From the NCBI GenBank assembly GCA_964492335.1, contig CAZBJX010000007.1, positions 27,295 through 91,294 of the forward strand: a stretch of 64,000 nucleotides of DNA. The letters run 5' to 3'. A program made the translations under genes and the position numbers. Source of the DNA: JAFGCL01 sp964492335 (GTDB lineage Bacteria > Chloroflexota > Dehalococcoidia > UBA2247 > RBG-13-53-26). Below the pieces are notes generated by a model. The model searched no databases and was not told the DNA's origin. It worked only from the letters and a program-made list of their open reading frames with translations. Below, in pieces: positions 26,635 through 34,187 of this stretch. Every line of letters begins with the position of its first letter. Position 1 is the first letter of the stretch.

Positions 26635-26735
26635 AATGACCCTACCTCTCCCGGCTCTCTCCGGCATGGCCCCCCGGGCCCCGTCAGCCCCGGGCTCCCG
26701 GGCCGGCCGCCCCGGGGGCGTTCGACTCCGCGGGC

Positions 26736-27818
26736 CTACGCCTTCGCTGCCGGCAGCGCCTTCTCCAGAGCCGCGATAACCACGTTCATATCGTCCTCGC
26801 CCACCCACCCCAGGTGCCCTATGCGGAAGATCCTCCCCTCCAGCTTGGCCTGGCCTCCGGAGAGCACCACCCGGTGCTCCTCCCGCAGGACCTGCAGGAG
26901 CTTCTTCCCGTCCACCCCGGGGGGCACGTTGATGGCGGTCACGGTGTTGGAGGCATGCGACTCCCGGGCGAAGAGGGACAGCCCCAGAGACTTCGCCCCC
27001 TCCCGGGCCACCCGGGCCACCCGGGCGTGACGGGCGAACACGTTCTGCAGGCCCTCCCTCTCTATCAGGTCCAGGCCGACATCCAGCGCATACAGCGTGG
27101 AGACGGCCGGCGTCCAGGGCGTCTGCCCCTTCTCCTCAAATATCTTCCTGGCACGCCCCAGGTCCAGGTAGAACCGCGGCATCCTGGCCTTCTCGTTGGC
27201 CTCCCAGGCCCGCCGGCTCATGCTCACCATGGCCATGCCGGGAGGAGTCATCCAGCCCTTCTGCGACCCGGTCACCACCACGTCGCAGCCCCAGGCATCC
27301 ACCAGGAGGTTGATGGAGCCGACGCTGCTGACGCCGTCGACCAGGACCAGCTTGTCGAACTCCCGGGCCACCGCGGCGATCGCCTTCAGATCGTTGGTGA
27401 CCCCGGTCGACGTCTCGTTGTGGGTCACCAGCACCGCCTTGATGCCCGCATCATCCTTGAGCGCCGCCCTCACGGCATCGGGATCGGCCGGGACACCCCA
27501 GTCGAAGGCCAGCCTGCTGACGTCCGCGCCGTATGTCCGGGCGATATCGGCGAAGCGGTCGCCGAAGGCTCCGATGGAGACGGCCAGCACCCTGTCACCG
27601 GGAGACAGCGTGTTGACCACCGCCGCCTCCAGGCCACCCGTGCCGGAGGCCGACAGGATGAGCACGTCATTCTCCGTCTGGAAGCAGCGCTTCAGCTGCC
27701 CGGTCACCTTGCGGATGATGACGCTGAACTCCTTGCCCCGGTGATTGATCATCTGCCGGGACTGCGCGCGAAGCACCTCTTCTGGGCAGGGGGTGGGTCC
27801 CGGAATGCGCAGTTGCAT
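26736..27818 (-). CDS. Class V aminotransferase (serine-pyruvate / alanine-glyoxylate type)
   Basis: Pyridoxal phosphate aminotransferase, 360 aa. The opening MQLRIPGPTPCPEEVLRAQSR, the glycine loop LSASGTGGLEAAVVNTLSPGD, DGVSSVGSINLLVDAWGCDVV and the cofactor lysine in VVTGSQKGWMTPPGMAMVS match the PucG/SpuC-like alanine-glyoxylate group. Its position 101 bp upstream of serA on the same strand suggests it supplies the amination step of serine synthesis, as phosphoserine or serine-glyoxylate transaminase. That assignment is inferred. The leader upstream contains a TATAAT and two hairpins. Separate from tyrS by a decayed gene fragment. Confidence 0.9.
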   Translation of the reverse strand: MQLRIPGPTPCPEEVLRAQSRQMINHRGKEFSVIIRKVTGQLKRCFQTENDVLILSASGTGGLEAAVVNTLSPGDRVLAVSIGAFGDRFADIARTYGADVSRLAFDWGVPADPDAVRAALKDDAGIKAVLVTHNETSTGVTNDLKAIAAVAREFDKLVLVDGVSSVGSINLLVDAWGCDVVVTGSQKGWMTPPGMAMVSMSRRAWEANEKARMPRFYLDLGRARKIFEEKGQTPWTPAVSTLYALDVGLDLIEREGLQNVFARHARVARVAREGAKSLGLSLFARESHASNTVTAINVPPGVDGKKLLQVLREEHRVVLSGGQAKLEGRIFRIGHLGWVGEDDMNVVIAALEKALPAAKA

Positions 27819-27944
27819 GCTATGCCTCCATCTTCCAGCCTAAATGACGAAGCAGGCCATTGGCCTGCCTCCTCTTTCTGACACAAGAAGACCGGCCACG
27901 GGCTCTAGCCGGTACCGGCGCCAGCGTTCATGCCTATCATTATA
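27819..27944 (-). promoter_or_regulatory. Putative promoter and structured leader of the aminotransferase-serA genes
   Basis: On the minus strand a perfect TATAAT (27944-27939) lies about 120 bases before the aminotransferase ATG; no good -35 is visible at 17-18 bp. The leader can form ACCGGC/GCCGGT and a perfect GCAGGCC-AAT-GGCCTGC hairpin followed by TTCGTCATTT, which resembles a weak attenuator. It matches no riboswitch class that I recognise. Confidence 0.35.
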
Positions 27945-28140
27945 CGACAGTATTCTTCGGTATGCGATGTGGCCGCCTGTGAACAGCAGCACCGCCGCTG
28001 GACCCTGGACTGGCCAGCCTCGTGACGCTCCGGGTAGCCAGATCGACGCCCTGGATCAAGCCATCCTCCCTGCAGAATACGATGCTCTTGCCATCTGGAG
28101 ACCAGCCGGCGGTCTGGCTCGAAATCCCCCGTCAGACCCG
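27940..28140 (-). pseudogene. Remnant of a TolB/WD40-like beta-propeller gene
   Basis: Between tyrS and the aminotransferase, one minus-strand frame reads SQTAGWSPDGKSIVF, then CREDGLIQGVDLATRSVTRLA and a stop at 27942-27940. This is a clear PD40/TolB propeller blade: the GWSPDGKSIVF signature is followed by the DLAT...TRL outer strand. Immediately upstream, a different frame gives TGLTGDFE, the usual lead-in to such a blade, so a frameshift near 28122 splits the repeat. No start codon or ribosome site, and only about one blade survives. It begins directly after the tyrS stop. Confidence 0.6.
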
Positions 28141-29391
28141 TCACCCGGCTGCGGTCGGCTGCGGAGGATCCATCAGGCTCACCCTGCGCCATCCACGCTT
28201 CCCGGCCCTGATGACGGTCCCGTCGGTCACTTCCCAATCGTTTCCGGTGACCGTATGTCCGTCTATGTCAACGGAGCCCTGGGCGATGAGCTGCCTGGCT
28301 GCGCTCCCGCTCGAAGCCAAGCCGGCTTCCACCAGAAGAGCCGGGCCGGAGACCAGCACCGTGCCGGCCCTGGCATCCACCCTGGCCTTCACCGCCTTCA
28401 CCGGCCTGATCTCCGGTATGCTCTCGGGGAGCTCCTTCTTCTGCACCTCGCGGGCGAAGCGCTCATCGGCCTGCCGCGCCTGCGCGGCGTCGTGGAACTG
28501 GGTCACGATATCGAGCGCCAGGCGCTTCTTCAGGGCCATGGGGTTTACCGCCTGAGCGCCCAGCTGCCCGGCCATCTCATCCAGCTCGAGGTCAGGCACA
28601 TCCGTCAGCAGCTCGAAGTAGAGCATGATCAGGTTGTCCGGGATGGACATCACCTTGCCGTACATGTCATAGGGCGGCTCGTCCACGGCGATGTAGTTGC
28701 CCAGGCTCTTGCTCATCTTCTGCACGCCGTCGGTGCCCACCAGGAGGGGCATCAGGAACACCTGTTGCTGGCGCTGTCCCATCATGCCCTGCAGCTCCCG
28801 GCCCACCAGGCAGTTGAACTTCTGGTCCATCCCCCCGAACTCCACGTCGGCCCGGATGGCCACGGAGTCATAGGCCTGGAGCAGGGGATAGAGCAGCTCC
28901 GTGATGGCTATGGGCTGGCCGCCGGCATAGCGCCTGGCGAAGTCCTCGCGGGCCAGAAACTGGGCAACGGTGAACTTGCTGGTGAGCTTGATTATGTCAG
29001 CCAGGTCGAACTTGCCGAACCACTCGCTCTGCAGCCTGACCTCGGTCCGGCCCTTGTCCACCACCTTGAAGAACTGCTCCATGTAGGTCTCGGCGTTGCG
29101 CCTGACCTCCTCCGCGGTCAGCATGGGGCGGGTGATGGACTGGCCGCTGGGATCGCCGATCTGGGCGGTCCAGTCCCCCACGATAAGCACCACCTGGTGG
29201 CCCATCTCCTGGAACTCGCGCAGCTTGCGCAGGCCGACAACATGCCCCAGGTGGATGTCGGGGCGGCTGGGATCGAAGCCCTGCTTCAGGCGCAGCGGCC
29301 TTCCGGATTCCAGGAGCCGGACCATCTCCTGCTCGATGATGACCTCCGCCACGCCCCGCCTGAGCAGCGAACCCGGGGTCCCGGGTGTCAC
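28141..29391 (-). CDS. tyrS: Tyrosyl-tRNA synthetase
   Basis: Charges tRNA-Tyr. 416 aa with the class I signatures DIHLGHVVGLRKL (HIGH-like) and KMSKSLGNYIAV (KMSKS), tyrosine-pocket sequence LLYPLLQAYDSVAIRADVEFGGMDQKFN, and a C-terminal S4 RNA-binding domain (LVEAGLASSGSAARQLIAQGSVDIDGHTV). It starts with GTG 29391, which overlaps the ribF stop as GTGA, so translation is coupled. Length and domains are normal for the TyrZ-like class. No T-box leader is present. A propeller-gene remnant follows immediately. Confidence 0.95.
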   Translation of the reverse strand: MTPGTPGSLLRRGVAEVIIEQEMVRLLESGRPLRLKQGFDPSRPDIHLGHVVGLRKLREFQEMGHQVVLIVGDWTAQIGDPSGQSITRPMLTAEEVRRNAETYMEQFFKVVDKGRTEVRLQSEWFGKFDLADIIKLTSKFTVAQFLAREDFARRYAGGQPIAITELLYPLLQAYDSVAIRADVEFGGMDQKFNCLVGRELQGMMGQRQQQVFLMPLLVGTDGVQKMSKSLGNYIAVDEPPYDMYGKVMSIPDNLIMLYFELLTDVPDLELDEMAGQLGAQAVNPMALKKRLALDIVTQFHDAAQARQADERFAREVQKKELPESIPEIRPVKAVKARVDARAGTVLVSGPALLVEAGLASSGSAARQLIAQGSVDIDGHTVTGNDWEVTDGTVIRAGKRGWRRVSLMDPPQPTAAG

Positions 29392-30317
29392 CGCGACACC
29401 TCCCTGAGCATGGAGCGGGCCTTCTCCACATCCCGGCCCATCTGGGCCTTGAGCTCCTCTGCCGACGAGAAGCGCTTCTCGTCCCGCAGGCGGTCCACCA
29501 GCTCCACCCGGAGCACCTCGCCATATATCTGGCCCCTGAAGCCGATGAGGTACACCTCCACCGTGCGCCGGCTCTCCCCAAAGGTCGGCCGCTTGCCGAT
29601 GTTGGTCACCGACGGGAGGGCCTGCCCTCCCAGGTAGGCCCTGGTGACATACACGCCGTCTTCAGGCAGCGCCTGGCCCCTGGTGAAAGACAGGTTGGCC
29701 GTGGGGAAGCCCAGCTGCTTGCCCCGCTCGTCCCCGTGGACCACCCGCCCGTGCAGCACCAGCGGCCTCCCCAGCAGGCGCGTCACCTTCTTCACATCCC
29801 CGCTGGAAAGCGCCCCGCGAATGGCCGTGCTGCTCACCACCTCGCCGTCTATCAGCTGCGGCGCGAACACCTCCACCCAGAAGCCCATCTCCTTGCCAAT
29901 CTGGCGCAGGGCCACGGGGCCGCCCTCCCGGCCCTTCCCCAGGGCGAAATCGGCGCCGATGACCAGCCCCTCCATCCTGAGGTACTTCCTCAGCAGGGCG
30001 ACGAATTCCCGGGCCGGCACCCCGGCCAGCTCCAGGTTGAAGGAAAGCGGCACCACCAGGTCGATGCCCATCTCTTTGATGAGCCTGATCCTTTCGTCCA
30101 GGGGGACCAGCCGGTACAGGGGCACCCGGGGCGAGATGACATGCTGCGGGTGGCCGCGGAAGGTGACCACCCCCGGCAGGCGGTCCTCCGCCAGCGCCCG
30201 CCTCTTGAGGTACTCCATCAGGCGCTGGTGGCCGACATGGACTCCGTCGAAGACGCCGATCGTGAGCACGGTGTCGCGCTCCTGCGCGACCTCCCGGAGC
30301 TCCTCCTCGAGCTTCAT
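29388..30317 (-). CDS. ribF: Bifunctional riboflavin kinase / FAD synthetase
   Basis: Converts riboflavin to FMN and FAD. 309 aa. The N-terminal adenylyltransferase domain has TIGVFDGVHVGHQRLM and later SSTAIRGALSSGDVKKV. The C-terminal kinase domain begins VVHGDERGKQLGFPTANLSFT, the Thr-Ala-Asn motif binding flavin and magnesium, and ends near GRDVEKARSMLREV. ATG 30317 was chosen by family alignment; it follows the DAHP synthase stop by eight bases. FAD is needed by the ETFs and acyl-CoA dehydrogenases in this window; the riboflavin operon itself lies at 54-57.6 kb. Confidence 0.95.
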   Translation of the reverse strand: MKLEEELREVAQERDTVLTIGVFDGVHVGHQRLMEYLKRRALAEDRLPGVVTFRGHPQHVISPRVPLYRLVPLDERIRLIKEMGIDLVVPLSFNLELAGVPAREFVALLRKYLRMEGLVIGADFALGKGREGGPVALRQIGKEMGFWVEVFAPQLIDGEVVSSTAIRGALSSGDVKKVTRLLGRPLVLHGRVVHGDERGKQLGFPTANLSFTRGQALPEDGVYVTRAYLGGQALPSVTNIGKRPTFGESRRTVEVYLIGFRGQIYGEVLRVELVDRLRDEKRFSSAEELKAQMGRDVEKARSMLREVSR

Positions 30318-30325
30318 GCGCCCTT

Positions 30326-31357
30326 CTACCTGCCTCCGGCAATGGTCCGCCCCACCGCCTCCGCCACCGGGGCCACCTTCTTCATGAGGTCCTCGAAGTG
30401 CTCGAAGGTGAGTGACTGCGCGCCGTCCTTGAGCGCCGTGTCGGGGGTGGGGTGGACCTCGATCATCAGCCCGTCGGCCCCCGCCGCCACCGAGGCCATG
30501 GCCAGCGGCATGACCAGGTTCCACTTCCCGGTGCCGTGGCTGGGATCGGCGATGATGGGCAGGTGGGTCTCCCTGTGCACGATGGGGATGGCGCTGACAT
30601 CCATGGTGTTGCGGGTGTAAGTCTCGAAGGTCCTGATGCCCCTCTCGCAGAGTATCACCTCGCGGTTGCCCTGCGCCAGGACGTACTCCGCCGCCAGCAG
30701 CCACTCCTGGATGGTTGCCGAGAGGCCCCTCTTGAGCATGACCGGCTTCCCGGACTGCCCCACCTCGTCCAGGAGAACGAAGTTCTGCATGTTGCGGGCG
30801 CCGACCTGGAGGATATCGGCGTACTTGACCACCAGGCCCACGTCCTGAGGGGTGAGCACCTCGGTGATGAGCGGCAGGTCGCACTCCCGTTTGGCCTCCG
30901 CCAGCAGCTTCAGCCCTTCCTCGCCCAGCCCGCGGAACGAATAGGGAGAGGTGCTGGGCTTGAAGGCCCCGCCCCGCAGTATCCTGGCTCCCGCGGCCTT
31001 CACCGCCCGCGCCGTGCTCATCACCTGCTCGGGCAACTCGGCGGCGCAGGGGCCGGCCATCACCACCACCTCGCGGCCGCCTATCTTCACGCCTCCCACG
31101 TCGATCACCGTGTCCTGCGGGTCGAACTCCCGGCTGGAGAGCTTGAACGGCTTGGAGATAGGGACCACTTCCTCCACCCCGGCCATCAGCTCCAGCCTCT
31201 CGCGCAGGTCGGGTATGGTGGAGATGACGCCCACGACGCCGACGACGGTACGCTCCACGCCAGCGGAAAGGTGGCCCTGGAGCCCCAGGCTGTGCAGCCG
31301 CTCCATGAGGAGGTTGACGTCCCTGTCCGGCGAGCCGGCCTTCATCACCACTATCAT
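30326..31357 (-). CDS. aroF: 3-deoxy-7-phosphoheptulonate synthase (DAHP synthase), type I-beta, copy 2
   Basis: Second DAHP synthase, 343 aa, with the same ferredoxin-like N-terminal domain (MIVVMKAGSPDRDVNLLMERL) and barrel: VVMAGPCAAELPEQV, LRGGAFKPSTSPYSFRG, LQVGARNMQNFVLL, CERGIRTFETYTRN, DPSHGTGKWN and IEVHPTPD. The usual GPCAVES is altered to GPCAAEL here, while the Cys, His and Glu ligands remain. Its start overlaps the chorismate mutase stop by four bases (ATGA), so this copy is dedicated to the aroH unit. Duplicate genes may respond to different end products; that is inference. Confidence 0.93.
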   Translation of the reverse strand: MIVVMKAGSPDRDVNLLMERLHSLGLQGHLSAGVERTVVGVVGVISTIPDLRERLELMAGVEEVVPISKPFKLSSREFDPQDTVIDVGGVKIGGREVVVMAGPCAAELPEQVMSTARAVKAAGARILRGGAFKPSTSPYSFRGLGEEGLKLLAEAKRECDLPLITEVLTPQDVGLVVKYADILQVGARNMQNFVLLDEVGQSGKPVMLKRGLSATIQEWLLAAEYVLAQGNREVILCERGIRTFETYTRNTMDVSAIPIVHRETHLPIIADPSHGTGKWNLVMPLAMASVAAGADGLMIEVHPTPDTALKDGAQSLTFEHFEDLMKKVAPVAEAVGRTIAGGR

Positions 31358-31731
31358 GTCGCCCCTCCCCGGCCCGGCGGCGGCGTTCTCAGCACCTCGG
31401 CCCCGTTCATGTACACGTGCCTGATGTCCTCCGCCCCCTTCTGGGTATTGATGAGGACCATTATGCGGATGCACCGCTCCAGGCTGCCGGGCACCGGGAC
31501 CTCCTGGAAGCACATCAGCGCGGCGTCCGCCCAGCCCATCTGCCGAGCCGCCAGCGCGGGGAACTCCGCGTTGAGGTCGGCGGTGGTGCTGAAGAACATG
31601 CAGGCCACGGACTGATTGTCCACGTAGTTGGCCGCCAGCATCTTGCGCAGCAGCTCCCGGGTGGCGCTGAGGATCTCCTCCCGGGTGTTGCCCGCAGCCA
31701 CGGTGGCTCCCCTGATCCCTCTACAGAACAT
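31354..31731 (-). CDS. aroH: Chorismate mutase, AroH type
   Basis: Rearranges chorismate to prephenate, the branch to Phe and Tyr. 125 aa, the monofunctional trimeric AroH fold: CRGIRGATVAAGNTREEILSATRELLRKML, FFSTTADLNAEFPALAARQMGW and EVPVPGSLERCIRIMVLINT, with the active-site Arg residues in RGIRGATV and LERCIRI. ATG 31731 gives the family N-terminus. First gene of a minus-strand run aroH-aroF-ribF-tyrS with overlaps or gaps of eight bases or less. Confidence 0.93.
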   Translation of the reverse strand: MFCRGIRGATVAAGNTREEILSATRELLRKMLAANYVDNQSVACMFFSTTADLNAEFPALAARQMGWADAALMCFQEVPVPGSLERCIRIMVLINTQKGAEDIRHVYMNGAEVLRTPPPGRGGAT

Positions 31732-31755
31732 CAACGGCACTCCGGACAAGACACT

Positions 31756-31785
31756 ATTATGGCACACCCCACGCTCGGTGATCAA
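31756..31785 (-). promoter_or_regulatory. Promoter of the aroH operon
   Basis: Minus strand: TTGATC (31785-31780), 18-bp spacer, CATAAT (31761-31756) preceded by TGC. The predicted start is near 31749, 18 bases before ATG 31731. Confidence 0.6.
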
Positions 31786-31892
31786 TCGAGGTGGCGGGGC
31801 TGCCCGGCAGCCTGTCAAGGGGGCATGAGGAGCTCGGGAGGGCCGTTGCCGCGCTGCGCGAAGCTGGTCTGCTCAACTGAACGGGGCGGATA

Positions 31893-31935
31893 CGGCGGGC
31901 GGTGCCACATAGCGTGTGTCGGACACCGCCCGCCG
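31893..31935. promoter_or_regulatory. 12-bp inverted repeat upstream of the etfB promoter
   Basis: CGGCGGGCGGTG at 31893-31904 and its exact complement CACCGCCCGCCG at 31924-31935, separated by 19 bp. The right arm ends five bases before the etfB -35 box. No T-run follows, so an operator or cruciform is likelier than a terminator. Apart from this and the two promoters, the 300-bp aroH-etfB gap shows nothing recognisable. Confidence 0.55.
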
Positions 31936-31940
31936 CAGGT

Positions 31941-31970
31941 TTGACAGTGAACGCGGCCAGATGCTAAATT
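31941..31970 (+). promoter_or_regulatory. Promoter of the etfB-sORF-etfA operon
   Basis: TTGACA at 31941-31946, 18-bp spacer, TAAATT at 31965-31970 preceded by TGC. The predicted start is near 31977; the leader of about 57 bases carries GAAGGAGGAAG before ATG 32034. Confidence 0.7.
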
Positions 31971-32033
31971 TGAGATTGGTTTGGTGCACCCATATCCCTG
32001 TTTGTATCCACCATCTGAAGGAGGAAGTCGTTT

Positions 32034-32840
32034 ATGGAGTTGATCGTCTGTGTAAAACAAGTCCCCGACCCGGAAGCACCCCCCGCCAGTTTCAAAGTCG
32101 ATGCCGCCGCGAACAAGGTTATCCCCCCGCCTGGAGTCGCTCCTGTAGTCAGCACCTACGACGAGACCGCCGTGGAGGCTGCCCTCAGGGTCAAGGACGC
32201 CAAAGCGGGCAGCAAGGTAACCGTCGTCAGCCTGGGGAACAACCTGGTGAGGGATGTGGTCAAAAAGCCCCTGGCCATGGGCGCTGACCAGTTGATGCTC
32301 CTGGAAGACCCGGCCTACGAAGACGGCGACAGCTACTCCACCGCCGTGGCGCTGGCCGCCGCCATCAAGAAGATCGGCAAGTTCGACATCATCTTCTGCG
32401 GGCGGCAGGCCGCTGACTGGGACGCCGGCCAGGTGGGAATCGGCGTGGCCGAACTGCTGGGCCTGCCCTGTGTCACCCTGGCCAAGAAGATCACCATCCT
32501 CGATGACACCAAGGTGGAGGTCGAAAGGCTGGTAGCCGACGGCTTCGAGGTGGTCCAGGTCCCGCTGCCGTGCCTCCTTACGGTCACCAGCGAGCTGGGC
32601 GAGCCCCGCTACGCGCCGCTGAAGGGCATCATGAAGGCCGCCAAGATCCAGCCCACTATCTGGAAGCCGGCCGACATCGGACTGGAGCCCGACAAGATCG
32701 GCGCCAAGGGCCGGCTCACCAAGCTGCAGAAGCTCTTCCAGCCGGTCAAAGAAGGCAAGTGCGAGATCATCGAGGGCGAGAACGTGGCCGATGCTGCTGC
32801 CAAGCTGGCCGCCCGCCTGAGAGAGGCCAAGGTCCTGTAG
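32034..32840 (+). CDS. etfB: Electron transfer flavoprotein, beta subunit, copy 1
   Basis: Beta chain of the ETF heterodimer that takes electrons from acyl-CoA dehydrogenases. 268 aa: MELIVCVKQVPDPEAPP at the N-terminus, VSTYDETAVEAALRVKD, the nucleotide-binding stretch IIFCGRQAADWDAGQVG and the ETF beta signature region VERLVADGFEVVQVPLPCLLTVTSE. A strong GGAGGAAG site precedes ATG 32034. The etfA partner is separated by a 238-bp interval containing a 50-codon ORF, which is unusual. A second ETF pair lies at 46.4-48.2 kb. Confidence 0.95.
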   Translation: MELIVCVKQVPDPEAPPASFKVDAAANKVIPPPGVAPVVSTYDETAVEAALRVKDAKAGSKVTVVSLGNNLVRDVVKKPLAMGADQLMLLEDPAYEDGDSYSTAVALAAAIKKIGKFDIIFCGRQAADWDAGQVGIGVAELLGLPCVTLAKKITILDDTKVEVERLVADGFEVVQVPLPCLLTVTSELGEPRYAPLKGIMKAAKIQPTIWKPADIGLEPDKIGAKGRLTKLQKLFQPVKEGKCEIIEGENVADAAAKLAARLREAKVL

Positions 32841-32885
32841 GCAGGGGAGCTGCCGGACAGCGGAAAGGCCAGGAGGCTTTCGGGA

Positions 32886-33038
32886 ATGCCCTGCGGAATG
32901 AACATGGATGACCTCATCGCCAGGCTGAAGGCCCGCGGGGAGCCTGGCACAACGGAGGCCGAGGAGATCCTGGAACAGATGCTCGCCGGCGGCAGCGATG
33001 GACCTGCCCAGGCTGAGGGACCGGACAAACTGACCTGA
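32886..33038 (+). CDS. 50-aa small protein between etfB and etfA
   Basis: A short ORF of 51 codons with a perfect AGGAGG (32871-32876) nine bases before ATG 32886, stopping 40 bp before etfA. The product starts MPCGMNMDDLIARLKARGE, continues TTEAEEILEQMLAGGSDG, and ends DKLT. It looks like one or two amphipathic helices with a flexible tail; one Cys, no membrane segment. I know no family for it. The ribosome site, position inside an operon and helical coding-like sequence support it being real; short length keeps this moderate. It might be an assembly or regulatory partner of ETF, but nothing in the sequence proves that. Confidence 0.6.
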   Translation: MPCGMNMDDLIARLKARGEPGTTEAEEILEQMLAGGSDGPAQAEGPDKLT

Positions 33039-33078
33039 AAGACTGGTCCAGAGAGGATAACGACTTGAGGAGGAACGA

Positions 33079-34074
33079 ATGGCTGACAACAAAGGCGTAT
33101 TAGTTGTTGGAGATATCATCGAGGGCAAGCTGGCCGCCATCACCGCAGAGATGCTCGGGGCCGGCAAGAAGCTGGCCACCAAGCTGGGCGAGCCTCTCTG
33201 CGCTGCCCTGCTGGGCAGCGGCATCAAGGCCCTGGCCGCCGACGCCATCGCGGCCGGCGCCGAGAAGGTCTTTATAGTCGACGACGACAACTTGAAGGAC
33301 TACCAGAGCGATGCCTATGTCATGGCCGTCGAGAGCGCGATCAAGCAGGCCAACCCCCGGATTGTCCTGATGGGCCAGGGCAACATGGGCCGCGACCTGG
33401 CGCCACGGCTGGCGTTCCGTTTCAACACCGCCGTCTCCATGGACTGCGTGGACCTGGACGTGGACGACAACAAGCACCTGGTGCAGACCAAGCCGGTCTA
33501 CGGCGGCAACGCCCGGGCCATCTTCACCACGGAGGCCCTGCCTCAGATAGCCACCATCCGGGCCAAGGCCATGACCGCCCTGCCGCCGGACACCGCCAGG
33601 ACGGGCGAGGTGATTGATGTGGCCTCCGGCATAGACCCGGCCAAGATCAAGACCAAGTTCGTCAAGAAGATCAAGGAAGAGGTGGCCGGGGTGAAGCTCG
33701 AGGACGCGCCGGCGGTCATCGCCGGCGGCCGCGGCGTCGGAGGCCCGGAAGGCTTCAAACAGCTCGAGGAACTGGCGAAGGTGCTCAAGGGCGCCGTAGG
33801 CGCCACCCGGCCTGCGGTGGACAACAACTGGTGCCCCGCCACCATCCAGATCGGCCTCACCGGCAAGATCGTGGCCCCCGAGCTCTACATCGCCATAGCG
33901 CTCTCCGGCTCCAGCCAGCACATGGCCGGCTGCTCCGGTTCCAAGACCATCGTAGCCATCAACAAGGACCCCGAATCCAACATCTTCCGGGAGGCGCGCT
34001 TCGGGATCGTCGCCGATTGGAAGCAGGCCCTTCCGCCCTTCACCGAGAAGGTCAAGGAGTTGCTGAAGGAGTAG
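33079..34074 (+). CDS. etfA: Electron transfer flavoprotein, alpha subunit, copy 1
   Basis: FAD-binding chain of ETF, 331 aa. The N-terminal domain opens VLVVGDIIEGKLAAITAEMLG; the C-terminal FAD domain has VGATRPAVDNNW, IQIGLTGKIVAPELYIAIALSGSSQHMAG, and INKDPESNIFREARFGIVADW. The usual APIF near the end is SNIF here, and the flavin loop has SGSSQHMAGCSG, both small departures from the consensus. GAGGAGGAACG lies just before ATG 33079. Followed by a strong terminator hairpin shared with the convergent EF-G paralog. Confidence 0.94.
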   Translation: MADNKGVLVVGDIIEGKLAAITAEMLGAGKKLATKLGEPLCAALLGSGIKALAADAIAAGAEKVFIVDDDNLKDYQSDAYVMAVESAIKQANPRIVLMGQGNMGRDLAPRLAFRFNTAVSMDCVDLDVDDNKHLVQTKPVYGGNARAIFTTEALPQIATIRAKAMTALPPDTARTGEVIDVASGIDPAKIKTKFVKKIKEEVAGVKLEDAPAVIAGGRGVGGPEGFKQLEELAKVLKGAVGATRPAVDNNWCPATIQIGLTGKIVAPELYIAIALSGSSQHMAGCSGSKTIVAINKDPESNIFREARFGIVADWKQALPPFTEKVKELLKE

Positions 34075-34099
34075 CCGCAGACTACGGTGCGCCGTTCCA

Positions 34100-34135
34100 G
34101 GGGGCCATGCGCGAGCGTGGCCCCCTTCGTCTTCC
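34100..34135 (+). terminator. Terminator after etfA
   Basis: Perfect 8-bp stem GGGGGCCA (34100-34107) / TGGCCCCC (34118-34125) with a 10-base loop, followed by TTCGTCTTCC. It lies in the gap between convergent etfA and the EF-G paralog; only the plus-strand side has a pyrimidine tail. Confidence 0.65.
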
Positions 34136-34187
34136 CGGCCGCCCACAGGGCCTCTGGCGGCCCCTCTCCCCGGCCCCGGCCCCGCCG

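Noticed and set aside
26635..26808. N-terminal extension of serA
   Set aside because: Arg/Gly/Pro-rich and unlike any SerA N-terminus; MKVLVADPV is the family start and a GGAGAGG site precedes it.
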